From Alteromonas sp. KUL49 (GTDB taxonomy: Bacteria; Pseudomonadota; Gammaproteobacteria; Enterobacterales; Alteromonadaceae), in NCBI RefSeq assembly GCF_006538345.1, contig NZ_BJKL01000006.1, forward strand, positions 191,095-255,094: a stretch of DNA of 64,000 nt, in the 5' to 3' direction. Below the pieces are notes generated by a model, which was given only the letters and a program-made list of their open reading frames with translations, did no database searches and was not told the DNA's origin. A program made the translations under genes and the position numbers. Below, one piece after another: positions 46,321 through 55,360 of this stretch; the first letter of the stretch is position 1; each line of letters opens with the position of its first letter.

Positions 46321-47118
46321 TTAAAATACGTCTCTGCGTTGTTGCTCTGCGGCTTCGAGAAGTCCTTTTGCAACATCAATCTTGTCCTGCATAGACTCAA
46401 CTACGCTTCTCACCGCGTCCACGCCTTTGTCTTGGCTGATGGCTTGAGGAAGCGTTACGTTAAAGTCTTTTTCGAGATCTTCAACAAGGTCTGCGTTTAG
46501 CGCGATAAGTGCGCCTTCAACACCTTCAAAACGTTGCAGGTAGGTATCGTGAACCAAGGTGGTAGCAACTTCTGTCAGTTGCTCGGCATATTTTGCCACC
46601 ACTCGGTCAAGGCGTTGTTTGATATCTTCTAGCACTTCAGGTGCTGTCGTAGGCTCGGATTCAGTGGTTTGCACTGCAGCAACCAAGCCTTTCTTTTGAT
46701 ACTGGGACGCAAGTTTAACTGCACCTAAAGCTTGCCACAAGGCTTGATTCAGCTTGTCTTGCTCTTGTCGAACTAGGTTAATGTCTGAACCATTGTCCAT
46801 AGCCATTTTTACGCCATAAATTCCTTGCCAAATTGTGGCATAAATAGGCACATATTGAGTTTCGATAGCTGAGTGAAAATCTACTTCTTCCCAGTATTCG
46901 ATCAAAGAATCGGAATCTACACTCTCAGGTTTTGCTTCATAGGCATTTACTACACTGTCGTATTTTCCTACCAGCCACTGTACTTCTTCATTGTACTCTT
47001 TCAGGTGGGCGTGAAGGTTGTTTACATGATCACCAATTTCACCATTGGCCGATACCTGACCTGTAAATACTGATATGGCGATTGCTGACGCGCTCAACAG
47101 TGCGGTAAATTTTTTCAT
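46321..47118 (-). CDS. Exported helical protein of unknown function at head of iron operon
   Basis: A 265-residue protein with a clear signal peptide (KKFTALLSASAIAISVFTGQVSA) and a mature part that is almost entirely predicted helix, rich in Glu, Gln and Ala, no Cys. Recognisable patches are LIEYWEEVDFHSAIETQYVPIYATIWQGIYGVKMAMDNG and the repeat-like LEDIKQRLDRVVAKYAEQLTEV. I do not recognise the family; it is not EfeO or a classical imelysin by visible motifs, although a four-helix metal-binding fold is possible. It is first in a Fur-preceded operon with fbpABC and likely helps iron uptake in the periplasm. Confidence 0.7.
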   Translation of the reverse strand: MKKFTALLSASAIAISVFTGQVSANGEIGDHVNNLHAHLKEYNEEVQWLVGKYDSVVNAYEAKPESVDSDSLIEYWEEVDFHSAIETQYVPIYATIWQGIYGVKMAMDNGSDINLVRQEQDKLNQALWQALGAVKLASQYQKKGLVAAVQTTESEPTTAPEVLEDIKQRLDRVVAKYAEQLTEVATTLVHDTYLQRFEGVEGALIALNADLVEDLEKDFNVTLPQAISQDKGVDAVRSVVESMQDKIDVAKGLLEAAEQQRRDVF

Positions 47119-47145
47119 TCTTTCTATTCCTCTATCATTTCCCTA

Positions 47146-47164
47146 AATGATATTAATTATCATT
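47146..47164. promoter_or_regulatory. Fur box before the iron-import operon
   Basis: The sequence AATGATATTAATTATCATT has perfect 7-base inverted ends and matches the Fur core TGATAATnATTATCA at all fixed positions but one (47148-47162). It lies 28-46 bases before the start of the exported helical protein gene, ideal for repression of the whole operon when iron is plentiful. Confidence 0.8.
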
Positions 47165-47289
47165 AACCAAGTAAAGATAACCTTTGGTTTAAGTCTACGT
47201 ATCTGAGGGATATTTGGTTTTTGAAAGGATAGCTGTGTAGATTAGATGCGAGCCAGTAATGCTCTGACTCGCGTTGGATTTATTTATTG

Positions 47290-47763
47290 TTACAGGCTAT
47301 CAAGCATTGCTTGAGCATCACTGACTTCAAATTGGCCAGGGTCTTCTACGTTTAATTGCTTAATGATTCCGTCTTCCAACAACATTGAATAACGCAGTGA
47401 ACGAATGCCACCAAAATCACCCGTATTCATATCAAGTCCAATCTGGCGGGTAAAATAACCATTGCCATCAGCAAGCATCATGATTTCATCGGCATTATTA
47501 GCTTCGCCCCAGGCATGCATTACAAATGCGTCGTTAACTGAAAGACAAATGATGAGGTCTACACCTTTTTCTTTGATCTTATCGGCCAGAGCAACATAAC
47601 CCGGTAAATGAGACTGTGAGCACGTTGGTGTAAATGCGCCAGGCAACGCAAACATTACAACGCGTTTGTCTTCAAAAATCTCATCAGTTCTATAATTCTT
47701 AACCTTACCATCTTCCAAGATAGTAAATTCTACTTCTGGTAACGCGCTTCCCACTTCTATCAT
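47290..47763 (-). CDS. Prx5-type peroxiredoxin
   Basis: A 157-residue atypical peroxiredoxin. The peroxidatic Cys48 lies in FALPGAFTPTCSQSHLPGYVAL, typical of the Prx5/hybrid group; a second Cys occurs in DLIICLSVNDAFVMHAWGEA. These enzymes reduce hydrogen and alkyl peroxides with thioredoxin or glutaredoxin/glutathione in the cytoplasm. There is no glutaredoxin fusion here. A ribosome site (TAGGAG) precedes the ATG. It lies 9 bases after rsmJ on the same strand and may be cotranscribed with it. Confidence 0.93.
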   Translation of the reverse strand: MIEVGSALPEVEFTILEDGKVKNYRTDEIFEDKRVVMFALPGAFTPTCSQSHLPGYVALADKIKEKGVDLIICLSVNDAFVMHAWGEANNADEIMMLADGNGYFTRQIGLDMNTGDFGGIRSLRYSMLLEDGIIKQLNVEDPGQFEVSDAQAMLDSL

Positions 47764-47772
47764 GACGCTCTC

Positions 47773-48546
47773 CTAATTCTTGTTACATAAGTATACGTCA
47801 AACCTATGTTTTTTACTTTCTATTGCCATGGTCGGGTTAATCTCAGCCAGTACGCTTGCACTGTTTGGCCGTTTTACAACAACCCTCGCATTAGCGAGCG
47901 ATAGTGCGGGTGCTAGCAACGCATCAGCATCGGGGTCGTGCCCCAACAAATGCTGAAAAATTCGCATCTCTTTTTTAACCAAAGCAGACTTTTTTCTATG
48001 AGGAAACATGGGATCTAGGTAGATGGCATCCACGTCACCATCCTTCCAGTATTGCATTACCTCTGCGCTATTTCCATGATGAAGTGTCATTCTCTCGGCA
48101 AGTTCAGGGTATTCAATAGCCAATCGGCGTATACCATCTTCCAATAAGGCAGCCACCACAGGGGATCTTTCTATCATACTCACATGGCATCCCACAGACA
48201 CCAAAACAAAGGCATCTCTCCCCAGCCCAGGTGTAGCATCAACCACATGCCAATGCTCCGCACCTTTCAAGCCAATAGCTTTCACGATAGCCTCTTTTTT
48301 ACCACCACCATGAGCTTTACGATACATGCTCGCGGGAGAGGCAAAGTCCACAACGACGGGGTTTACTTTTTTCTCTTCTCCGTCCACAAGCCCGAGGGTG
48401 CCATCTACAACCTCGAGATACAGTGTTTGCGGGCTATCATCGATAATCGGAAATGACCAGTGCTCACTGATCTGGCGGCCGAGCAAGGCGTCGTTTGGAG
48501 CGCTGTCACTCGCAATTCGCAAAGGAATAAGTTTAGGCATGACCAT
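47773..48546 (-). CDS. rsmJ: 16S rRNA m2G1516 methyltransferase
   Basis: A 257-residue SAM-dependent methyltransferase. The RsmJ signatures are present: SPASMYRKAHGGGKKEAIVKAIGLK, VVDATPGLGRDAFVLVSVGCHVSMIERSPVVAALLEDG (SAM loop), and the catalytic YLDPMFPHRKKSALVKKEMRIFQHLLG. It methylates guanine 1516 of small-subunit rRNA. Its start overlaps the end of recG by 14 bases, so the genes are coupled. An alternative ATG lies at 48540. Confidence 0.94.
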   Translation of the reverse strand: MVMPKLIPLRIASDSAPNDALLGRQISEHWSFPIIDDSPQTLYLEVVDGTLGLVDGEEKKVNPVVVDFASPASMYRKAHGGGKKEAIVKAIGLKGAEHWHVVDATPGLGRDAFVLVSVGCHVSMIERSPVVAALLEDGIRRLAIEYPELAERMTLHHGNSAEVMQYWKDGDVDAIYLDPMFPHRKKSALVKKEMRIFQHLLGHDPDADALLAPALSLANARVVVKRPNSASVLAEINPTMAIESKKHRFDVYLCNKN

Positions 48547-50605
48547 ATTGTTCTTTGTGTCCTATCCAGCGATTAATGATAGCCTGAGCATGAGATGGAT
48601 AACTAGACCAGAGTGTATTGGCGATATCCTGTACTTGAGGGATCAAGTAGGCATCACGCATTAAATCGGCAATCTTCAATTCTGCCATACCCGTTTGGCG
48701 AGTTCCCATAAACTCACCTGGACCTCTTATTTCTAAATCTTTTTGTGCAATATAAAAGCCGTCATTTGATTCTCGCAACACACCTAAACGCTGAGTCGCC
48801 GTTTTGGATAGCGGGCTTTGGTACATAAGCACGCATTGGCTCTCTACCGCACCTCGACCCACGCGCCCTCTTAGCTGATGCAATTGAGCTAGCCCAAGTC
48901 GTTCAGGGTTTTCAATGATCATGATACTGGCATTGGGCACATCAACTCCGACTTCGATAACAGTAGTTGCCACCAATAAATCTAAATCACCCGCTTTGAA
49001 ATCCGCCATTACCTGTGCTTTTTCAGCGGCTTTTAGCCGACCATGTACCAATCCGACTTTCAAATCGGGTAATGCTGTACGTAAAGTCACGGCCGCATCT
49101 TCAGCAGCTTGACACTGAAGCACCTCTGATTCATCAATGAGTGTACATACCCAGTACGCCTGGCGGCCGTTTTCTTTACAGGCCGTTCTCACCCTTTCAA
49201 TAACATCTGCCCGCCGAGTGTCTGGTAACACAACGGTAGTCACTGGCGTTCTACCCGGCGGTAACTCATCAATTACGGAAGTGTCCAAGTCAGCATAGGC
49301 CGTCATTGCCAAGGTGCGAGGAATAGGCGTTGCTGTCATGATAAGTTGGTGAGGAAAGCGACCTTGTTGCTCGCCTTTTTCGCGCAACGCTAAACGTTGA
49401 TGCACGCCAAATCGATGTTGTTCATCAACAATAACCAAAGCGAGATTTTGATAGGTGACTTGCTCTTGAAAAATGGCATGAGTACCTACCAACATTTGAA
49501 TGTCACCATTTTCTAATCTGCTGAGCACTTCGTCCCGCGCTTTTCCTTTGAGCTTCCCTGCCAGCCAACCGACCTCGATACCCAGTGGCTCCAGCCATCC
49601 TCTAAAATTGTTTGCATGCTGTTCCGCCAACAATTCTGTAGGAGCCATTAACGCTACCTGATAGCCCGCACCAATAGCAGACAGTGCCGCAAGTGCTGCA
49701 ACAAGTGTTTTTCCAGAGCCTACATCCCCTTGGACTAAACGCATCATGGGTCGTGGGTTCACCATATCCTGCTGAATATCAGTAACCACTCGCTGCTGTG
49801 CGCCTGTGGGAGAAAAGGGTAATTGTGCGAGCATTTTATCGATCAAAGTTTGGTCAACAGCTATTGCAATACCGGGCTGTGCATCTGATTGCTTGCGCAC
49901 TTTGAGCACACTCAAATGATGGGAAAGTAATTCTTCTAAAATCAAGCGATACTGTGCCGGATGTTGCCCCTCTTCTATATCGGTTAAATCAGTATCTGCT
50001 GGCGGGCGATGCACTAGCATCAATGCTTCAATCAAACTAATTTGCTCGTCATACAGACCTTCAGGAAGAAGATCAGCTAGCCCACCGTCTTGCAACATCT
50101 GCAACGCTTGGTCGGTAAGATTACGCAGCGTAAGTTGTTTTACACCCTCTGTGGTGGGGTAGACAGGCGTCAAGGCTAGCTCTTCTAATTCAGCATCTTT
50201 GTCGACTAGACTGAACTCCGGATGCATCATCTCTAATCCGAATTTTCCAGTACGGATTTCACCGAAGCACCGCACCGTATTTCCCGGTGTCATCATTGAC
50301 CGCTGAACAGCACCAAAATGAAAAAAGCGCAGAGTGATAGTGCCGCTACCGTCACTGACTTTAACCACAAACATGCGCTTTTTGCCATATTGAATGTCGG
50401 CGCTCTTCACTTCGCCTTGAATACTCACGTGAGTGAATGGACGGCACTCAGCCACAGCATATATGCGCGTGCGGTCCTCATACCGATGAGGTAAGTGGAA
50501 CAAAACATCTTGAACCGTGAATAAACCCAGTTTATTGAGCTTTTCAGCCACTTTTGAACCTACTCCCTTAAGTGCCGTGATAGGAGTAGCAGCAAGTGAT
50601 TGCAT
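48533..50605 (-). CDS. recG: ATP-dependent DNA helicase RecG
   Basis: RecG remodels stalled replication forks and branched DNA. The 690-residue protein (E. coli 693) has an N-terminal wedge/OB domain (TPITALKGVGSKVAEKLNKLGLFTVQDVLFHLPHRYEDR), Walker A RLVQGDVGSGKTLVAALAAL near 290, VIVDEQHRFGVHQRLAL (Walker B), MTATPIPRTLA, and late motifs LLVATTVIEVGVDVPNA and QLRGRVGRG. In E. coli it ends the gmk-rpoZ-spoT-trmH-recG cluster; here about 5 kb of accessory genes sits between trmH and recG. Confidence 0.97.
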   Translation of the reverse strand: MQSLAATPITALKGVGSKVAEKLNKLGLFTVQDVLFHLPHRYEDRTRIYAVAECRPFTHVSIQGEVKSADIQYGKKRMFVVKVSDGSGTITLRFFHFGAVQRSMMTPGNTVRCFGEIRTGKFGLEMMHPEFSLVDKDAELEELALTPVYPTTEGVKQLTLRNLTDQALQMLQDGGLADLLPEGLYDEQISLIEALMLVHRPPADTDLTDIEEGQHPAQYRLILEELLSHHLSVLKVRKQSDAQPGIAIAVDQTLIDKMLAQLPFSPTGAQQRVVTDIQQDMVNPRPMMRLVQGDVGSGKTLVAALAALSAIGAGYQVALMAPTELLAEQHANNFRGWLEPLGIEVGWLAGKLKGKARDEVLSRLENGDIQMLVGTHAIFQEQVTYQNLALVIVDEQHRFGVHQRLALREKGEQQGRFPHQLIMTATPIPRTLAMTAYADLDTSVIDELPPGRTPVTTVVLPDTRRADVIERVRTACKENGRQAYWVCTLIDESEVLQCQAAEDAAVTLRTALPDLKVGLVHGRLKAAEKAQVMADFKAGDLDLLVATTVIEVGVDVPNASIMIIENPERLGLAQLHQLRGRVGRGAVESQCVLMYQSPLSKTATQRLGVLRESNDGFYIAQKDLEIRGPGEFMGTRQTGMAELKIADLMRDAYLIPQVQDIANTLWSSYPSHAQAIINRWIGHKEQYGHA

Positions 50606-50937
50606 GATACGGGCAACCTTAAATCAAACTTATGATTTCACTAGCAAAGAGTGTAAAGGATTGCGCCTGTATTAGCGAGACTGATTATGGACAGGTATAC
50701 AGTGCTTATGGCTAACAACCTCCCCAATAAAGTCCGTAATCTATTTTCTAAACAAATCTCAACAACTGACGATAAGGTAATATTCCGTGGGTTCGCGCTC
50801 GCCAACATATTCCTCAGAAGAGACTGTCGAACAACATTCGCGCGCGGAAAAGAATCATCGTCGATAGTTTTGCCTTTGGATATTAATCATAAAAAATCAG
50901 GCAGTTATAATAACAATATGGAAGTGATACGTAGATA
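50606..50937. other. Long intergenic stretch upstream of orphan flagellin
   Basis: This 332-base region lies between divergent recG and the flagellin gene. A potential 83-residue reading frame (50687-50938) has no good ribosome site and no recognisable motif and is not called. I looked for a sigma-28 flagellar promoter and did not find a convincing one, only a weak GTCGATAG near 50862. The stretch should contain the recG promoter and the flagellin control region. Confidence 0.5.
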
Positions 50938-52152
50938 ATGAGCTTGTTTGTCAACACGAATATTTCGTCGATGAATGCGCAACGACAGATATTTAATTCT
51001 CAAAAAGAACTGTCTACTGCGTTCGAACGTCTGTCTTCTGGTTTTCGTATAAATAGTGCGGCAGATGATTCGGCTGGGCTACAAATCTCAGATAGAATGA
51101 CGTCTCAAATTCAAGGGTTAAACCAAAGCGTGAGGAACGCTAATGATGGTATATCTCTTGTGCAAACGGCGGAAGGTGCACTAGCTGAAGTCACAACAAA
51201 CCTTCAAAGACTCAGGCAGCTCTCAGTACAGTCTCAAAATGGCATTAATAGCGACTCCGATAAACAAGCGCTGCAACAAGAAGTGACTGAACTATTGGCC
51301 GAAATAAACAGAATTTCGTCTGACACTCAATTTGCGGGCAAAACATTATTGGATGGTATGTTCAGCTCTACTTTTCAAGTTGGCGCGAATGCCGGACAAA
51401 AAATTGATGTTGGTTTGACGCAATTTTCAGGGGCCGGTTTTGGTACTGATGGACTGGGCATTACTGGACTAGATGTCACGACTGATAGTGGTGGCAGCTC
51501 TATTGCACGCTCCGACATTACTTTCACTCAGTCGCCCTCTACACTGGCTTTTAACGAATATTTTGCGTTCGAGTTTCCTTTAACTACGACTTCGGCGCAA
51601 GTGCTGATTTCTTCTGACGGCGGTGATACGTTTTCGGTGGTTAATGTCAGCTTTAACGCCAGCATCGGTGATGCGGTAAACAACACCACAGATGCATTAA
51701 ACGCTGCCTTAGGCAGTAACCTGTTCTCTCCCGGCGCCGCAGAGGTTGTTTTTGACAATGGTTCCTCAGCAGACAATATACAGGTAGTCATTAATACCGA
51801 CGAAACCGAGATTAACTCTACTTTTCCGTTTACATCAAGCTTTGGGACAGTGACGTCGAGTGGGTTTGAAGAGCCAGATGCGGGCCCTTTGGATACGATT
51901 GATGGGGCACTATCGCGCGTTGGCTCGGTTAGGGCTGAACTTGGGGCTACGCAGAATCGATTTCAATCTACGATCCGCAACTTATCTAACATCGCTGAAA
52001 ATCTCTCTAATTCCCGCAGTCGAATACGTGATACCGACTTCGCAGAAGAAACAGCGAGCCTCAGTAGTAATCAAATTATTCAGCAAGCAAGCACGAGCCT
52101 ACTCGCTCAAGCGAATCAGCGACCACAAGCTGTGCTCTCCTTACTGGGGTAA
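50938..52152 (+). CDS. Orphan flagellin
   Basis: A 404-residue flagellin. The N-terminal coiled-coil domain is classical (VNTNISSMNAQRQIFNSQKELSTAFERLSSGFRINSAADDSAGLQISDRMTSQIQGLNQSVRNANDGISLVQTAEGALAEV), and the C-terminal domain SRIRDTDFAEETASLSSNQIIQQASTSLLAQANQRPQAVLSLL closes the pair. The central region (about 170-300) is variable and acidic and would form the exposed surface. There are no other flagellar genes nearby, so this filament protein is away from a flagellar cluster. It may be a minor or alternative flagellin, or regulated differently. Exported through the flagellar channel. Confidence 0.93.
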   Translation: MSLFVNTNISSMNAQRQIFNSQKELSTAFERLSSGFRINSAADDSAGLQISDRMTSQIQGLNQSVRNANDGISLVQTAEGALAEVTTNLQRLRQLSVQSQNGINSDSDKQALQQEVTELLAEINRISSDTQFAGKTLLDGMFSSTFQVGANAGQKIDVGLTQFSGAGFGTDGLGITGLDVTTDSGGSSIARSDITFTQSPSTLAFNEYFAFEFPLTTTSAQVLISSDGGDTFSVVNVSFNASIGDAVNNTTDALNAALGSNLFSPGAAEVVFDNGSSADNIQVVINTDETEINSTFPFTSSFGTVTSSGFEEPDAGPLDTIDGALSRVGSVRAELGATQNRFQSTIRNLSNIAENLSNSRSRIRDTDFAEETASLSSNQIIQQASTSLLAQANQRPQAVLSLLG

Positions 52153-52175
52153 TCGCCAAAAATTGATGTTAATCA

Positions 52176-52412
52176 TCATTCAACCACGCCCGTTTGTATG
52201 CCATTAATGGTTGTACAAGAGCATGACATTCCTTTCATTTCTTGCTGTGCAAGTGGACAAGAGCTTACTGGCGAGCAATCAGGGCAAGTATTAAGTCTAC
52301 AAATAGAACCCAGCTGTAATTCGGGTCGCATGTCATCATTTTGGTCCATTGCCGAAGGGCTATAACACCCAGTGATGAATACCAGCAACATGATGATTAT
52401 TCCGTATTTCAT
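52176..52412 (-). CDS. Small Cys-rich lipoprotein
   Basis: A 78-residue protein behind a strong ribosome site (AAAGGA, 6 bases before ATG). The lipobox FITGC (Cys16) marks a lipoprotein; a Ser/Asp-rich stretch follows, then six further Cys at 38, 43, 46, 52, 64 and 66 in a C-x4-C-x2-C-x5-C-x11-C-x-C spacing. No known domain is recognised. Such spacing could hold disulfides or a metal. It is convergent with the flagellin gene (23 bases between stops), so its link to flagellin is positional only. I consider it real because of the ribosome site plus lipobox. Confidence 0.7.
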   Translation of the reverse strand: MKYGIIIMLLVFITGCYSPSAMDQNDDMRPELQLGSICRLNTCPDCSPVSSCPLAQQEMKGMSCSCTTINGIQTGVVE

Positions 52413-52644
52413 TGGTTATCCTTTATCGATATACATTTACTTCGCAGAGTTTGGTTATTAAGCCGAGCACTATTTCTGAGAATTACGACCATATTTTGAG
52501 CAAAAAATTCACTACTTTTTCATTATGAGCGTTATAAAGTTAGTGACCAATGATGCACAAATTGTAACCATTGTCGCTAGAGCGTGTCGGCTCAGTGTTA
52601 TATGATTGAAGCAATAGTTTCAGCATGATTCGACACCTTTGAAT

Positions 52645-54021
52645 ATGGCAAATCAACTAGCCCCCCACCAACTCGCTTATAGAGCACTCAATCGATTTTC
52701 GATTGGTGCGAAATCTGGCGAATATGCATCAGCTCTTACTGATCCAATGGGCTGGGTTAAAGCGCAGCTAGATGAGGCATTGCTACCCTCGTTGCTTGCT
52801 CCAGAAGTGTCGTCTCAGCAATTACTCGCTCAAGTACAGCTACTACAAAAACAAAAGAGAGCTGAGAGAGATGGTCGAGAAGCCCCCATTGATCCCATCA
52901 CTCACAAGCCTTACGAGCGCGTTTCAAACAAGCTACCCATAGATACATTCAATCGCTTTAATTTCTCTCTCATAGAAGCACAAATGAATACCTCTAACGG
53001 TGTGCTTTTTCGGTTACTCGACTTTTTCTCAAATCACTTCAGCGTGAGTCGTGGTAGCGATGTAATGAAAGTACTCTCTGTCACTTTTGAGCGAGAGGCC
53101 ATACTACCTCACATACTCGGCCGCTTTGACTCTCTGCTTATAGCCGTTGAACAACATCCAGCCATGCTAGTTTACCTAAACAACGAGCGTTCATTCGGCC
53201 CCAACAGCCCCAAGGGTAAAAAAAGTGGTTTAAATGAAAATTTAGCGCGAGAAATTCTTGAGTTGCATACCCTTGGCGTCAATGGGGGGTACACACAAAG
53301 TGACGTAACTGAAATGGCCAAAGCCATTACAGGGTGGAGTATCGGTAATAGCAACAATGGAGAAATAGCTGGTTTCGCATTTCGTAAACAAGGTCACGAA
53401 CCGGGAAGTAGAACGGTGCTCGGCAAAACCTTTGTCGAAGGGGGGCAAAGCCAAGGCGAGGCCGTGCTTTCGATGTTGGCCAACCACCCATCTACAGCAA
53501 GGCATGTCTCAACAAAGCTCGCCCGCTACTTTATTGATGACACTCCCCCTATGGAAGTCGTAGACGCCATGGTCGATACCTGGTTAAACACAGGAGGAGA
53601 ACTTACCAGCGTTCTGAACACATTAATTTTTCATAACCTAACTTGGCAATCTCAAGAGATGCAATTCAAAACGCCGAGAGAGTTTATGGTTTCGACGCTG
53701 CGTGCATTAGATACTTCTACCGTTGAAGAAAAGTTAACCATTCCTTGGTTGCGGCGCTTTGGACAACCACCATTAGAAGCCAACTCTCCGGCAGGGTACA
53801 GTGACTTTGATTATGCGTGGGACAGCTCTTATGCGCTGCTCACCCGTGTCGATTGGATTGATATGCTTACACGTCGAGTTCCCTTAGATATCGAAAGCTT
53901 GATGGTTAACACAGGCGCAGCATATTTCCCGCCACAACGATTAATGCAGATTGAAAACGCTGGAAACCGAGAACTATCCGCATCCCTCATGCTACTCAGC
54001 CCTGACTTTCTCTATAGGTGA
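52645..54021 (+). CDS. DUF1800 family protein
   Basis: A 458-residue protein (start at ATG 52645; a TTG two codons earlier is possible). The DUF1800 hallmarks are the N-terminal HQLAYRALNRFSIGAKSGE, the strongly conserved GLNENLAREILELHTLGVNGGYTQSDVTEMAKAITGWS near residue 200, and HPSTARHVSTKLARYFIDD. Function is unknown. In many marine and planctomycete genomes DUF1800 genes are directly followed by DUF1501 genes, as here (3 bases apart), and the pair is thought to work together on exported or secreted material. No signal peptide is apparent. Confidence 0.9.
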   Translation: MANQLAPHQLAYRALNRFSIGAKSGEYASALTDPMGWVKAQLDEALLPSLLAPEVSSQQLLAQVQLLQKQKRAERDGREAPIDPITHKPYERVSNKLPIDTFNRFNFSLIEAQMNTSNGVLFRLLDFFSNHFSVSRGSDVMKVLSVTFEREAILPHILGRFDSLLIAVEQHPAMLVYLNNERSFGPNSPKGKKSGLNENLAREILELHTLGVNGGYTQSDVTEMAKAITGWSIGNSNNGEIAGFAFRKQGHEPGSRTVLGKTFVEGGQSQGEAVLSMLANHPSTARHVSTKLARYFIDDTPPMEVVDAMVDTWLNTGGELTSVLNTLIFHNLTWQSQEMQFKTPREFMVSTLRALDTSTVEEKLTIPWLRRFGQPPLEANSPAGYSDFDYAWDSSYALLTRVDWIDMLTRRVPLDIESLMVNTGAAYFPPQRLMQIENAGNRELSASLMLLSPDFLYR

Positions 54022-54024
54022 TTC

Positions 54025-55182
54025 ATGGATAGACGTGCATTTTTACATTCTTCCTTAGCATCGCTTTCACTGGTATCAAGCCCATTAACAGCGTCTACCG
54101 TTTCAAATTCTGAAGTAATGCGAAGACCATTTATTTGGGTGATTCTGCGTGGAGCGACTGATAGCCTTCATTCTCTAATTCCATCCTTTGAGAGTCGCTT
54201 AACAGAACTGAGACCAACGCTTCATAAAGACGCGCTAGCGGATGCTTTACCCTTAGACAAAGGCTTTTTACTGCATAAAGAACTCAACTTCCTACACACT
54301 TTGTATGGTCAAGAATCACTTCTCCCAGTCGTAGCGGTGGGAAGTGGGTACAAAGCACGGTCGCACTTTGCAGGACAAGATTACTTAGAGTCAGGACTGT
54401 CCCGTGCCAAAATTGACTCAGGCTGGCTAGCTAGAGCTGTTAAAGCCAGAAATACCAATGCGCTAGCAGTATCCATGAGAGTACCTATCAGTTTGCAAGG
54501 GGCAAGTGACAAAGTTGATACCTGGTATCCCACCAAGCTCGGTAAGTCCAACGACAATTTACTTTCAGCGCTTTCTACTATGTATGAAGGTCATGACGAA
54601 TTGTCTTCTAAACTGCAAAAAGGCCTTGAAACACGTAGCATTGTTCGCGGTGAAGTAAGCTCTACCAAGCGTATCGACAATTTTGCAGCGATTTGCCGCG
54701 ACTGTGGCATTTTTTTCAAACACAGCGAAGCACTGCAGGCTGCCGCCATAGAATTAAATGGCTGGGATACCCACCAAAATCAAAATCAACGCACTGCAAA
54801 TATGAATAAAAAGCTCGATAATGGTTTAGCTGTGTTGAAAAAAGAGCTTGGTGATTTGTGGGAAAGTACCGTCGTATGCGTCGCCACTGAGTTTGGCCGA
54901 ACGGTTAAAGAAAACGGTACACAAGGTACTGACCATGGTACAGGAAGTCACATGTTCTTTTTAGGTGGCGCAATCAATGGTGGAACGATTGCTGGTAAAT
55001 GGCCAGGGCTTGACGAAACCTCTCTTTTTCAAAAGCGAGACCTTTTGCCCACTTCAAACACCTTTGGATGGATAGCAACCGCGCTCAAGCAACATTGGGC
55101 ACTGTCTGATGATCAAGTAACTAGCATATTTCCTAATCAAACTGGCACAAGTATGCAGTTGATAAGGCGAGAAAACACATAG
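54025..55182 (+). CDS. DUF1501 family protein with Tat-type leader
   Basis: A 385-residue sulfatase-like-fold DUF1501 protein. It begins MDRRAFLHSSLASLSLVSSPLTAS, a twin-arginine-type leader (RRAFL) or signal peptide. Family motifs are RRPFIWVILRGATDSLHSLIPSFE, PVVAVGSGYKARSHFAGQDYLESGL, ELNGWDTHQNQN and VVCVATEFGRTVKENGTQGTDHGTGSHMFFLGG near the end. It starts 3 bases after the DUF1800 stop, forming the known DUF1800/DUF1501 pair. Function unknown; export suggests a periplasmic or surface role. Confidence 0.9.
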   Translation: MDRRAFLHSSLASLSLVSSPLTASTVSNSEVMRRPFIWVILRGATDSLHSLIPSFESRLTELRPTLHKDALADALPLDKGFLLHKELNFLHTLYGQESLLPVVAVGSGYKARSHFAGQDYLESGLSRAKIDSGWLARAVKARNTNALAVSMRVPISLQGASDKVDTWYPTKLGKSNDNLLSALSTMYEGHDELSSKLQKGLETRSIVRGEVSSTKRIDNFAAICRDCGIFFKHSEALQAAAIELNGWDTHQNQNQRTANMNKKLDNGLAVLKKELGDLWESTVVCVATEFGRTVKENGTQGTDHGTGSHMFFLGGAINGGTIAGKWPGLDETSLFQKRDLLPTSNTFGWIATALKQHWALSDDQVTSIFPNQTGTSMQLIRRENT

Positions 55183-55360
55183 CACGTTGACCACTTACCA
55201 TTTGCACCGCTTTAAACCAAAGCGTATTGTCTTGGCGCATGTTTGCCTTGTTAACTTCACGGGTTAAAACCGTAACCGTTTGTAATTATTGAACAATGCC
55301 AATTGGTATAGAGCTTGAATCGAATTTGTAATGCACTTTCAATGAATTAAAGGATTAGTC

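Noticed and set aside
50830..50937. A sigma-28 promoter before the flagellin
   Set aside because: Only a weak -10-like GTCGATAG was found and no matching -35 at the right distance.
50687..50938. An 83-residue open frame upstream of the flagellin gene
   Set aside because: No good ribosome site and no recognisable motif; it ends exactly at the flagellin start and probably lies in the control region.
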